A stretch of DNA of 64,000 nt from CAYPPG01 sp964412555 (GTDB lineage: Bacteria; Hinthialibacterota; Hinthialibacteria; Hinthialibacterales; Hinthialibacteraceae): the NCBI GenBank assembly GCA_964412555.1, contig CAYPPG010000022.1, positions 44,455 to 108,454 of the forward strand, written 5' to 3'. The position numbers were made by a program, and so were the translations under genes. Every line of letters begins with the position of its first letter. Position 1 is the stretch's first letter. Under the pieces are notes generated by a model. It was not told the DNA's origin. It was given only the letters and a program-made list of their open reading frames with translations, and searched no databases. This document shows, piece by piece, positions 33,786-42,471 of this stretch.

Positions 33786-35565
33786 CTTTCAAAGTCTTGA
33801 AAGAGAATATTTTCCCCCAATCCCCCACTATCCCCTGCGTATCGCGAGCACGGACTTTCCAGTAGTATGTCGTATCGGGATTGAGAAAACTCTTGGGAAC
33901 CATCCATTCACAGTCATCCGAACCGACATTTCGGTACAAAGTCGGAGAGAGAGGCCAGCGGCAATCCGGACGCAAACTCACCATGATCTGATAGTCTTCA
34001 ACCGCATCACCGTCATCGGGATCAGTTGCCGGTTTCCATTGGAGAGTTGGAGTCAACGTGTTGCACTCGACTGGAGAGAGCGATTCCATGACTCTCTCCG
34101 GTGGACGGTTGTCATCGGTTTCCTTCCATGCATATCGGATCCGTGCTTTTATGGCTCCTCGTGAACTGTCCCTATATCGAATGACGTTTTTTCCCAAAGA
34201 AAGCGCCGGCAGACTGTGAGGAGATACCTGAAGGTCAGTGACAGATCGAAACCATTCCACACCTGCCTGTGCAGGGGGATTTCTATCCGCGTCCCCTTTC
34301 AGAGTGAAACCGATTTCATAGTCGTAACAGGGTGTATCATTCAAGATTTTCTGATCGAGATCGACCTCGATTTCTTTTGAACCGCTGCCCCAACGATAGG
34401 TATACAGGTCACCTTCACTCCATCCGGGTTTCCCATAGGAAACACTGGCAAAAGCCCCCGGATCCTTTAACAATCTACACCAAAATCTTCCGCCTACAAT
34501 CGGATAGGCGCTTTCGATGGGTAAGGTCAATCGTGACGGTCGTGAATAGTTTTCATCATGCAAGTCTTTGACATGGATGGCCGGAGTCATACTATCTTGG
34601 TGGTTCGTTGTCACATTCTCGATAACATTAATAAAACTATACACATCAGTTTTTGCCAAGTTGGGCTCCCATACCAATTGGCCGTTGGCATACCGCTCCG
34701 GAACCAGTGGCCTATTATGGCGATTCTCATGTTTGTTGAGAACCGGTTTCCACCAGCGTGTCAATGTCTCTCCCGGTTTGAGAGTATAGGACATCGTGTA
34801 ATTCTTCTCGATTTCGCTGTCATAGCCATTGTCGATATAGTTGTCTTTCGCCGTCGTGATATAACGAACAAACTCACGATTCCGGCTCGGCGGATCATCC
34901 GGCCGGTCCCATGGATCGCGTGGATGGATGGTGCGCTCGATAAGCCAACCGTCTTCTTCCAATTCGGTGATCGAGGCAAGCGTACGGTTGTCCCTCCCCA
35001 GGTAAAACACTTTTACGTTTCCATCAAAAAAATGCCATCCACCATCATAATAAATCTCATTGACCGTATGTCCCCATATTTCCTGCACTCTGGCTTTCAA
35101 TCCTGCCGCTGTGCAAAGCGCTTTGATCCAAGCGGCGGTATGGCCGCAGATACCATACCCGTATCCGTTCATGGCACGCACTGGATGAAGATCACTCCTA
35201 TCAGCCGGAGAACGTTGAAATCGTTTCCAATGCACCCATTCCCAAATGGCAAACGCTTTCTCCTCATCCGTTTCGCAACCTTCGGTAATCTCTGCCACCA
35301 TCGAATCGATATCGTACCAATCATACTGGCCGTTTACCGTAATTCGAGGATCGAGAAGCGGAGTTTCCCCCAGGTTTTCGATGGTGATCTCGATGTTCTC
35401 CGGATCGAGTGTCCCATCCACATCGATCACAAATTCTGTATCGGACTCTGTCACGGTTTTGCTGAACGTTTGCAATTCACCCGCCCAAAGCGAACCAGTG
35501 ACAAAAAAAGTGAGAATGAGCAAAACGTCAATCAGTAAAAATCGCTTGGAAATCGTTCGTGGCAT
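33775..35565 (-). CDS. secreted transglutaminase-like protein with FN3 domain
   Basis: 596 residues from ATG 35565, chosen because GGAGG lies six bases upstream. Signal peptide 1-28 (LLIDVLLILTFFVTGSLWAG). The transglutaminase-like core has Cys140 (YGICGHTAAW), His166 (WGHTVNE) and Asp181 (WHFFDGN), an intact catalytic triad. The middle of the protein is beta-rich, and residues ~490-596 are an FN3-like domain with the typical TTYYWKVRARDTQG. Such proteins are usually secreted proteases or cross-linkers acting on peptides; the substrate is unknown. It is 26 bases downstream of a truncated frame and about 0.7 kb downstream of a prepilin gene, all on the minus strand. Confidence 0.8.
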   Translation of the reverse strand: MPRTISKRFLLIDVLLILTFFVTGSLWAGELQTFSKTVTESDTEFVIDVDGTLDPENIEITIENLGETPLLDPRITVNGQYDWYDIDSMVAEITEGCETDEEKAFAIWEWVHWKRFQRSPADRSDLHPVRAMNGYGYGICGHTAAWIKALCTAAGLKARVQEIWGHTVNEIYYDGGWHFFDGNVKVFYLGRDNRTLASITELEEDGWLIERTIHPRDPWDRPDDPPSRNREFVRYITTAKDNYIDNGYDSEIEKNYTMSYTLKPGETLTRWWKPVLNKHENRHNRPLVPERYANGQLVWEPNLAKTDVYSFINVIENVTTNHQDSMTPAIHVKDLHDENYSRPSRLTLPIESAYPIVGGRFWCRLLKDPGAFASVSYGKPGWSEGDLYTYRWGSGSKEIEVDLDQKILNDTPCYDYEIGFTLKGDADRNPPAQAGVEWFRSVTDLQVSPHSLPALSLGKNVIRYRDSSRGAIKARIRYAWKETDDNRPPERVMESLSPVECNTLTPTLQWKPATDPDDGDAVEDYQIMVSLRPDCRWPLSPTLYRNVGSDDCEWMVPKSFLNPDTTYYWKVRARDTQGIVGDWGKIFSFKTLKDAK

Positions 35566-35591
35566 AAAGCGCCTCCCTGAATCCAACTCAA

Positions 35592-36179
35592 TTACTGGAT
35601 TTCCCAATCCTGTACAGAAGTAATAATCGGCCGTGACAGACGAATATTATCGATATAAGCCAGCGCCCCGTCATTGGCGGCAGCACCCTGACTGGTAATC
35701 GTCAATCGAATGGTCGCGTTCGGATCATCATAAACTCCCGCGATTTCCGGAATCAGCGAATCCAGCGTGGTTCCATCATCGTCCGTGAAAATATTTCCTT
35801 CGCTGCCTAACGAGCCGTAATGGGCGGAAATTTCCCCCCAATCGCCACCGACTGCTGATCCAAGATTTGTTTCGCTGAGCTGTGTCCATGACGTCCCATG
35901 CGGATTGCCGTCTTCGTCCAGCCATTGCGAAGTCATTAAAATCAGGGCGGTAGTTGCCCAGGATGAGCCATCGACAAAAATGTCCATATGAATGCGGTTA
36001 TATTCCAAAATTTCAGGAAACTCCTTCAAATCGATCCGCAGATTCTGACTCCAACCGGATGTATAATCAAACATAAGTATGCCCTCGCCTTCCGGAGGAG
36101 TCGGTTCTTCGTTCAAAAGCACTTCAAAATACGTACCGCCGCCGGCTAGACTGACATAGAGAAATTCATCCTCATAATT
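35592..36179 (-). pseudogene. N-terminally truncated secreted beta-sandwich protein
   Basis: The frame is open from directly after a TAA (36182-36180) to 35592 (195 codons), opening NYEDEFLYVSLAGGGTYFEV without any start codon, ribosome-binding site or signal peptide. A GTG at 36122 could start a 176-residue product but has no Shine-Dalgarno sequence. The body has carbohydrate-binding-like beta strands (DYTSGWSQNLRIDLKEF, ALAYIDNIRLSRP). I read it as the C-terminal part of a larger exported protein whose 5' end has been lost. Confidence 0.5.
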
Positions 36180-36228
36180 TTAAGTAATAATAAATTAAAA
36201 TCTCTATGGATGTAAAGGGCTTGTGCTT

Positions 36229-36789
36229 TCACACCCCCCAAGGCGGGATGCGGCTGTTTCCCGGTCCCCACAACAGGATGTTTCCCAAACTAACCAGCCC
36301 GTTTGTGGCGTCGTAATCCAGGGATTGAAAGCGGGATGGATCACGGTCCGGCCCATAACCCATCAAGTTCCAGGAATAAGGCCCCCACCATGTGATCACC
36401 GGAGAATTGCGGCTGTCATTGCTGGAGGTGTAATGGTATGTCGCGTAGGGGATCGGAGGTTCCGGGAAAAGAGGGGAATCGGACACCTGATTGAAGGGAT
36501 CCTTCGGAATGCTGGACATATAAGCAGTTGGAGTTGTCAGGCGGATCAATTTATTGAAATTCCGCACTTCGTTACCTTCAAAATCTTCCGGAGGATATGC
36601 CCCGAGATCCATTCGATACATCTCGATTGCCGTAGAGAGAGCGCGTTCATCGGCATAGGTTCTCGAAACTTTCGCCCGGATTTGCGCATTCAGAAAATTC
36701 GGTACTGCAATGGCGGCCAAGATACCGATAATGGCGACGACAATCAGTAATTCGATTAGTGTAAAACCTTTTGGAGTGTTCCTATACAT
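36229..36789 (-). CDS. prepilin-like (type II secretion / type IV pilin) protein
   Basis: 186 residues with a class III signal: PKG then FTLIELLIVVAIIGILAAIA (cleavage after Gly8, Glu at +5). This is followed by VPNFLNAQIRAKVSR and a pseudopilin-type globular domain. It is like the GspG-type single-gene prepilins found in many copies in PVC-type and Hydrogenedentes/Sumerlaeota-like genomes. No assembly genes (GspE/PilB, PilC, PilD) are nearby, so it depends on machinery encoded elsewhere. A second paralogue lies at 59768-60361. Confidence 0.88.
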   Translation of the reverse strand: MYRNTPKGFTLIELLIVVAIIGILAAIAVPNFLNAQIRAKVSRTYADERALSTAIEMYRMDLGAYPPEDFEGNEVRNFNKLIRLTTPTAYMSSIPKDPFNQVSDSPLFPEPPIPYATYHYTSSNDSRNSPVITWWGPYSWNLMGYGPDRDPSRFQSLDYDATNGLVSLGNILLWGPGNSRIPPWGV

Positions 36790-36898
36790 TCGTTATCCCA
36801 TTCACCATTCAAGTATTGTATATATGGAAATCTACCTCGATATACAGTAGAGTATATTTCGTTTGCGAATTGACTATAGGTTCAGCAAGGAGATCACA

Positions 36899-37135
36899 AT
36901 GAACGTTCCTGGATTCACTCGAAGAAGTTTTCTTGGAGCAACGATTGGCGGCACGGTTACCGCAATAATTCCGAGAAGTACCTACTCGGTTGAGAGCAAT
37001 AAACCGGGCTTTCCCTGCCTCCCCAATGACGGCACTGTCCGTGACAAATTTTGGATTTGGGGAGGAGCACCGGACGCAACGAATGACGACTGGGGACACG
37101 CGGGTGGATTGATCAGATCGGTGAGAAGCGGTTAA
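36899..37135 (+). pseudogene. fragment of a Tat-exported protein
   Basis: 78 residues from ATG 36899 (AAGGAG eight bases upstream). A good Tat signal (GFTRRSFLGATIGG) is followed by about 45 residues (VRDKFWIWGGAPDATNDDWG) resembling the opening of a larger exported protein, then a TAA. The mature part is too short to fold into any known domain. A second frame (RGWIDQIGEKRLTSK) continues for 15 codons beyond. The rest of the gene is missing. Confidence 0.5.
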
Positions 37136-37270
37136 CTAGTAAGTAATTCGATTGTCACTTGGAGACGATCATAGTGTTCCGAATCAGAATCCAATAAGAT
37201 GTTTCTATAATGGGTATTCAATCACAATATTTCGGGAAGAAACAGAAATTATAAAAAGTATGAGGTACTT

Positions 37271-39709
37271 ATGACTCTAAATCGCTCCATTTTTATTCTT
37301 GTCAGTTTGAGTATGCTTATCGTTTTCCCCTTCGAGAGTTTTTCGCAATCCCAGAAAGAATATAGTGGAATCTATCCACATCTGGCGTTTTACAATCAAG
37401 AAAATGAATGCGGAGTCGGCGCCGTGGTGCCTTGGGCGGGGAAACTATGGGCGATCACGTATGGCCCGCATTTTCCGTTTGGATCGTCCGATAAACTCTA
37501 CGAAATCGATGACAATCTGAACCGCATCATTCGTCCGGAAAGCATCGGGGGGACACACGCCAACCGCTTTATCCATCGGGAATCGGAACAGCTCATTATG
37601 GGCGATTATTTTATCGATAAAAATCGCAATGTACGTGTCATTTCCCCAAAAGATATGCCCGGCCGGATGACCGGAAACGCGCGGCATCTCTTCGATCCCG
37701 ACCAGAAAATCTACTTCGCTTCGATGGAAGAAGGATTTTATGAAGTGGACGTCGACACGTTGGAGGTCAACGTCATCAACCTTGATGGCAATGCGACGGA
37801 ACCCCGGAACGTAGCCGGAGATTTGCTGCCCGGTTATCACGGAAAAGGACTGTACTCCTCACAAGGCCATTTAGTCTATGCCAATAACGGTGAACACACC
37901 GCTGAAGCCCGCCAGCGGCCGGATGTCGAATCCGGATGTCTAGCCGAATGGGATGGGGAGACTTGGAAAGTCGTTTTACGCAACCAATTTTGTGAAGTGA
38001 CCGGACCCGGTGGGATCGATGGACCGGACTCACCGGATGAGCCGATATGGTCGTATGGCTGGGATGACCGGTCAGCGATTTTCATGCTGCGCGATAACGG
38101 TGAATGGTTTCGCTTCCGCATGCCCAAAGCGACCCATACCTATGACGGCGCACACGGCTGGAATACCGAATGGCCACGCATCCGTGAAGTCGAACCCGGT
38201 TTCTATCTCATGACGATGCACGGTATGTTCTGGAAATTCCCCAAAACATTTTCAAACTCGGACGTCAGCGGCATTCGTCCTTTATCGACATACTTGAAAG
38301 TGATCGGCGACTTTTGCGGATGGAATGGAAAAATCGTGTGTGGCTGTGATGATGCCGCCAAATCCGCGTTTCACACGAACGGCGTCTTTCCCATGTACAA
38401 AACGATGGTGAACCAATCGAATTCCAACTTGTGGTTTATCGATCGTGAACAACTGGATGATTTCGGGGTCCCGATCGGCCGCGGCGCAGTATGGAAAAAC
38501 GATACTGTTTCCAAGAACGAATATTCCGATCCATATTACTTTGCCGGTTTTGATTATCGTACCATGCATATTCAACATAGCGAGAAGAAACCCATAACAT
38601 TCACCTTTGAAATTGACGTAAAGGGCAACCGGCAATGGAAAGAAATCGAAACAATTCAGGTTCCAGCATCCGGTTATGCCTTTCATTCGTTCAAGCAAAA
38701 AGGAGAATGGATTCGAGTCAAAACGAATTCCGATTGTGAGCAAGTTACGGTTTTCTTTCAATTTGCAGACAAGAATTCTCGAAGTGAACATCCTGAAAAC
38801 AAATTCAATGGCCTTGCCAAAGCCGGCCAGGGATACAGCGTAGGGCTGATTCGCCCCCGCGGGAACGATTTAGGCACGCTTCATTTTTCCGCTATGCATA
38901 TTGAAAACGGCCAAGCCAGTGAAATCGGGTATTATGAAATCGGTCCTGAAATGAACCTCGAACGAAAAGATAATCCGCAATCGCATCGATGGCTGAAAGA
39001 AAACGCGGCCTTGGATGAACCGGTTTTTGTAACGGACAACGCTTCAGTACTCGTTACCGATGTCCAAGGCAATCGCTACCGCCTCCCCAAAGGTTCACCG
39101 GAATTACAAGAGCCTACACCGATGGGCTGGCCGCGCTTCTTCCGTGAGATCGTCACAGAACGAAATATTTTCCACTGCCAAGGGCATCTATATGAACTTC
39201 CTCGGCAAAACGCAGGAGGCTTTTCAAAAATCCGCCCCATTGCAACTTCTGAACACATCATTATGGATCTTTGTTCGTGGCGTGGGATGATGGTGCTCGC
39301 AGGAATCGCAGACAAAAAAGCGAATAATCCACACATTGTTCGCTCAAAAGACGGTGAGTGTGCACTGTGGTTTGGAACGATCGATGACTTATGGGACCTC
39401 GGGAAACCAAGAGGAAAAGGCGGCCCATGGCTTGACACAAAGGTCAAAGCCGATGAGCCGTCCGATCCTTATTTAATGACGGGATATGATAAGAAGCAAA
39501 TAACACTGAGTCATCAATCCGATGAAACCGTTGCTATCAGAGTCGAGATCGACCTCACCGGTGACGGGGATTGGGCGGAATACAAAACGTTTCAAGTAAA
39601 TCCCAACAAGCCCCTTCATCATACATTCCCCACGGGATTCAATGCCTATTGGGTGCGCGTCAAAACTTCGGTTGATACAGTTGCAACGGCTCAATTGCAA
39701 TATGACTGA
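37271..39709 (+). CDS. secreted 812-residue protein with duplicated C-terminal module
   Basis: Signal peptide (1-27), then an N-terminal half with propeller-like strands (GAVVPWAGKLWAITYGPHFP; GTHANRFIHRESEQLIMGDY). Two copies of a ~150-residue module follow: ~344-500 (GDFCGWNGKIVCGC ... LWFIDREQLDDFGVPIGRG ... EWIRVKTNSDCEQVTVFFQF) and ~663-812 (LCSWRGMMVLAG ... LWFGTIDDLWDLGKPRGKG ... YWVRVKTSVDTVATAQLQY). Each ends in a beta-sandwich-like segment. I do not recognise the family; relatives occur as large hypothetical secreted proteins in planctomycete-like genomes. GAGG lies six bases before ATG 37271. The position downstream of the Tat fragment and upstream of a sugar isomerase suggests glycan use. 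Confidence 0.7.
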   Translation: MTLNRSIFILVSLSMLIVFPFESFSQSQKEYSGIYPHLAFYNQENECGVGAVVPWAGKLWAITYGPHFPFGSSDKLYEIDDNLNRIIRPESIGGTHANRFIHRESEQLIMGDYFIDKNRNVRVISPKDMPGRMTGNARHLFDPDQKIYFASMEEGFYEVDVDTLEVNVINLDGNATEPRNVAGDLLPGYHGKGLYSSQGHLVYANNGEHTAEARQRPDVESGCLAEWDGETWKVVLRNQFCEVTGPGGIDGPDSPDEPIWSYGWDDRSAIFMLRDNGEWFRFRMPKATHTYDGAHGWNTEWPRIREVEPGFYLMTMHGMFWKFPKTFSNSDVSGIRPLSTYLKVIGDFCGWNGKIVCGCDDAAKSAFHTNGVFPMYKTMVNQSNSNLWFIDREQLDDFGVPIGRGAVWKNDTVSKNEYSDPYYFAGFDYRTMHIQHSEKKPITFTFEIDVKGNRQWKEIETIQVPASGYAFHSFKQKGEWIRVKTNSDCEQVTVFFQFADKNSRSEHPENKFNGLAKAGQGYSVGLIRPRGNDLGTLHFSAMHIENGQASEIGYYEIGPEMNLERKDNPQSHRWLKENAALDEPVFVTDNASVLVTDVQGNRYRLPKGSPELQEPTPMGWPRFFREIVTERNIFHCQGHLYELPRQNAGGFSKIRPIATSEHIIMDLCSWRGMMVLAGIADKKANNPHIVRSKDGECALWFGTIDDLWDLGKPRGKGGPWLDTKVKADEPSDPYLMTGYDKKQITLSHQSDETVAIRVEIDLTGDGDWAEYKTFQVNPNKPLHHTFPTGFNAYWVRVKTSVDTVATAQLQYD

Positions 39710-39724
39710 GTTTTTACAAAAATA

Positions 39725-40702
39725 TTAGGTTAAACATTCCTTGCAAAACTGAACACATTTCGTTACTTCGTCCACGGCGTTCGATCCTTCCGGTATCCTG
39801 TATTCCAATTCGATGTCCGCAGGGAACGTCCATCCTTCCTTTTTGATCAGCTGAAGCATCAATGCCACGGGTGTATCACCCATACCCAACGGCATATTCG
39901 GGCCGTTATTGACTTTCCGATCTTTGATGTGCAGGCTAAGGATGCGGTCATGGTGCTTCTGAATGAGCGGAATCGGTGATTCGTTGGTTCCGGCAACATA
40001 ATGACCCACATCGAAGTTGATCCCCAAATACTTTCCATAAGACAAAATGGGGCCATCATAGGTTGTCGGAGTCAGTTGAGTATGATTGTGAAATCCAATC
40101 ATAATTTTGTGTTCGTCGGCAATCGGTCCGAGTCTCTTGGCGGCGTCTTCCGAAAGTTCGCGTGTGATTCCCCTGGCCCCCATAGCCTTGGCGACTTTGA
40201 AATAATACTCAATCTCTTCATCCGGCATTCCCGGATTGCCGATATTTCCGAACTTGACGATATGGATATTCACTCCGGCATCGTTATACATTTTGCGTAG
40301 TTCTTTGAACTTGTCCATGGAAACCGTCTTGCGCCATTCCAGCAGTTCTTCTTGTCTCTGTTGCATGGCTTTCCGTTCTTCATCGGTCATCTGGCCGCTG
40401 CCGCGCCGTCTTCTGCCACCGCCGCCGGACGGAATCCCGGCATATTGCTCCACCGGTCCTCCCATCAATTCAACGGAACTGATCCCACACTGAACAATGT
40501 ATTTCAGCAGGTCTTCGGCGCTTCCGGGCAAACTGCGATAACTGTAGGTAATCACTCCAATTTGCACTCCATTGAATTTGGAGTCGGGTTTCCCTTTTTC
40601 TTGAGTACCGGCTTTTCGAGTAATTAGCGAAGAAGCGGCAACCACAGCCGCTGCCCCCATGAATTTCCGCCTCGATACGGTCAAATCGTTATGTTGGTTC
40701 AT
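39725..40702 (-). CDS. Tat-exported xylose-isomerase-like TIM-barrel protein
   Basis: 325 residues. Tat signal SRRKFMGAAAVVAAS (10-24). The TIM barrel is of the sugar phosphate isomerase/epimerase family: GVITYSYRSLPGSAED, then GISSVELMGG, GFHNHTQL and INFDVGHYVAG (metal ligands Glu, His, Asp, His), and HIKDRK. An unusual glycine/arginine-rich insertion (PSGGGGRRRRGSGQ, ~residues 91-104) follows the second strand. The family interconverts or epimerises sugars; the exported form probably acts in the periplasm, alongside oxidoreductases such as the Gfo/Idh/MocA protein at 13.8 kb. CAGGAG lies eight bases before ATG 40702. Confidence 0.83.
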   Translation of the reverse strand: MNQHNDLTVSRRKFMGAAAVVAASSLITRKAGTQEKGKPDSKFNGVQIGVITYSYRSLPGSAEDLLKYIVQCGISSVELMGGPVEQYAGIPSGGGGRRRRGSGQMTDEERKAMQQRQEELLEWRKTVSMDKFKELRKMYNDAGVNIHIVKFGNIGNPGMPDEEIEYYFKVAKAMGARGITRELSEDAAKRLGPIADEHKIMIGFHNHTQLTPTTYDGPILSYGKYLGINFDVGHYVAGTNESPIPLIQKHHDRILSLHIKDRKVNNGPNMPLGMGDTPVALMLQLIKKEGWTFPADIELEYRIPEGSNAVDEVTKCVQFCKECLT

Positions 40703-40763
40703 TATGGTTTCTCCTGATGCAAATGAAAAATGAATTTCCCTTTTCTTCTGGGAAAGTAAAATG

Positions 40764-40793
40764 ATTGTCCCATGATCCGTAGGATATTGTCAA
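40764..40793 (-). promoter_or_regulatory. promoter of the Tat-exported isomerase-like gene
   Basis: Minus strand TTGACA (40793-40788), 18-base spacer, GACAAT (40769-40764), about 60 bases before ATG 40702. Confidence 0.42.
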
Positions 40794-40865
40794 GCATTCT
40801 CATTCAATCTATTGTCTCGGATACAATACGAACGTCTACGTGAAGATACCTTATTTGCAGGAATC

Positions 40866-41084
40866 CTACATATCTTCACCCAGCGGTGAGATAATTTCCT
40901 TTTCAAAAACAAACGCATCTGCTAATTGGCCAGGTTTGGGTTTTTCTTCTATCGAATGGAAAGGTATAACACGTACAAGCGGCTTACATCGTTTTGTAAT
41001 CACGATTTTTTCTCGGTTTTTGGCCACTTGATTCAATAATTGTAACGCATGAGTCTTGAAATGACAGATCTCTATCGTTTTCAT
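40866..41084 (-). CDS. Phd/YefM-type antitoxin ending early (orphan)
   Basis: 72 residues with the Phd/YefM fold: MKTIEICHFKTHALQLLNQV, then KIVITKRCKPLVRVIPF, and the family tail ADAFVFEKEIISPLGEDM. Family members usually end PLGxxMWxxxK; here the Trp position reads TAG and the next codons (GAT TCC TGC AAA TAA) look like the missing D-S-C-K tail, so a TGG-to-TAG change removed five residues. GGAGG lies six bases before ATG 41084. No toxin frame follows on the minus strand; the 40703-40865 gap holds only the isomerase promoter. Confidence 0.75.
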   Translation of the reverse strand: MKTIEICHFKTHALQLLNQVAKNREKIVITKRCKPLVRVIPFHSIEEKPKPGQLADAFVFEKEIISPLGEDM

Positions 41085-41309
41085 GTATTACCTCCATTTC
41101 ACTACTCATCATTATGGTCAATTGAACAAACCACATCAAGATTGCTACCGGCTGCCACAACGAAGGGGATTTCAATCCCGTCAGGGATTACAGTATGTAG
41201 ACGTGGATGTGAATCCACGGCATCGTAACGATATTGGACAAATTCTATTTTCCCCCGATAATATAGTGCGTCTGTTAAACAACCTATCGAATCGATGCGA
41301 GTGAACATC

Positions 41310-41558
41310 ATGACAAAGAAAACTCAACAAACCCATGATTTTCAAGGAGTCCGCTGTCCGACCAACTATGTGAAAACGAAACTTGTCTTAGAGGAACTGG
41401 CACTCGGTTCCGTCATCGAGGTTATCGTTGACGATGGCGAACCCGCCCGGCATGTGCCGGAAGCGATCAAGAAAGATGGCCAGCATATTCTGAATCAATA
41501 CCATGATGAAAACGGTTTGTTTCATATCGTGATCGAAAAAACTGCAGAATATGAATAA
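41310..41558 (+). CDS. TusA-like sulfurtransferase / sulfur carrier
   Basis: 82 residues from ATG 41310 (ATG 41295 and GTG 41301 are also in frame; no start has a strong ribosome-binding site). FQGVRCPTNYVKTKLVLEEL has the TusA-family Cys-Pro motif (C16-P17) that carries persulfide sulfur. The rest (GSVIEVIVDDGEPARHVPEA) is the usual beta-alpha-beta-beta fold. It lies 38 bases upstream of a ThiF/MoeB-type adenylyltransferase, so the two probably form a sulfur-relay pair for a cofactor, tRNA or nickel-pincer pathway. The closest subtype is the 'CPxNxVK' branch rather than classical tRNA-modifying TusA. Confidence 0.78.
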   Translation: MTKKTQQTHDFQGVRCPTNYVKTKLVLEELALGSVIEVIVDDGEPARHVPEAIKKDGQHILNQYHDENGLFHIVIEKTAEYE

Positions 41559-41596
41559 ATCGAGTGTATCACGAGGAAAAATTGCAAAGAAATACC

Positions 41597-42415
41597 ATGC
41601 CTTCATTCAATTTCTCTGAAGAACAAGTCGAACGCTACAGCCGCCACATCATCCTCCCCAAGGTCGGAGGCAAAGGGCAACGAAAACTACTCGATAGCAA
41701 AGTGTTGGTTGTCGGCGCAGGCGGGCTTGGCTCGCCGGCGGCCTATTATTTGACCGCCGCTGGGATCGGAACGCTGGGAATTGTGGATGACGATACGGTT
41801 TCTCTCTCCAATCTCAACCGTCAAATCTTGCATCGAACGCAAGATGTGGGAACATCAAAGACAAAATCCGCCGCACAAACACTCCAGGAACTGAATCCTG
41901 ATGTCCATATTATCCAGCATAATCTCAGGATTCGCGCCGAGAATATTCTTGAATTAATAACCGATTATGACGTCGTTGTTGACGGGACAGACAATTTTCC
42001 TTCCCGCTTCTTGATCAATGATGCATGTGTTATGGCAAAGAAACCTTTAATTCACGCCGGCGTCTTCCGTTTTGAAGGACAGGCCATGACGATCATTCCC
42101 GATGCAGGACCGTGTTACCGCTGTGTCTTTCCCGAACCGCCTCCCCCAGGTTTAGTTCCCAGCTGCCAGGAAGCCGGAATATTAGGATGTATCGCCGGTG
42201 TTTTGGGAACTATTCAAGCTACTGAAACGGTGAAAGTGTTACTGGGAATTGGTGAACCACTGATCGGCCGGTTGTTTATTTTCGATGCATTGGAGCTATG
42301 TGCACGAACTGTCACGATTCCCCGCAACAAAGACTGTGCAATCTGCAGTGATCATCCGGCGATCACACAACTGATCGATTACGAAAAAACCTGCGAAATG
42401 GGAAAAGTGGAGTGA
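41597..42415 (+). CDS. ThiF/MoeB/HesA-family adenylyltransferase
   Basis: 272 residues from ATG 41597; a TTG at 41582 with GAGG five bases upstream is also plausible. Typical E1-like features: RYSRHIILP, ATP-binding VGAGGLGSP (39-47), catalytic Arg in SNLNRQ, Asp130 in VVDGTDNFPSR, zinc cysteine pairs CYRC (173-176) and CAIC (247-250), and a conserved Cys in PSCQEAGILG. It activates the C-terminus of a ubiquitin-like carrier (ThiS/MoaD) or a sulfur donor by adenylation. No ThiS/MoaD-like gene lies next door, but a TusA-like gene does, 38 bases upstream. The rhodanese domain found in MOCS3-like enzymes is absent. Confidence 0.9.
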   Translation: MPSFNFSEEQVERYSRHIILPKVGGKGQRKLLDSKVLVVGAGGLGSPAAYYLTAAGIGTLGIVDDDTVSLSNLNRQILHRTQDVGTSKTKSAAQTLQELNPDVHIIQHNLRIRAENILELITDYDVVVDGTDNFPSRFLINDACVMAKKPLIHAGVFRFEGQAMTIIPDAGPCYRCVFPEPPPPGLVPSCQEAGILGCIAGVLGTIQATETVKVLLGIGEPLIGRLFIFDALELCARTVTIPRNKDCAICSDHPAITQLIDYEKTCEMGKVE

Positions 42416-42471
42416 AGAATGATTGGCTCGAATAATAGGCTGAAACGAAGTAACTCGGCATCAATCTATTT

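Noticed and set aside
34558..35538. 326-codon open frame on the plus strand
   Set aside because: It lies wholly antisense to the transglutaminase-like gene, which has a signal peptide, an intact Cys-His-Asp triad and a strong ribosome-binding site. The plus-strand translation has no domain and an odd, arginine/isoleucine-heavy composition.
40984..41311. Small minus-strand frames upstream of the Phd antitoxin
   Set aside because: Frames at 40984-41175 and 41102-41311 lack ribosome-binding sites and overlap the antitoxin or the TusA start; no domain is recognisable.
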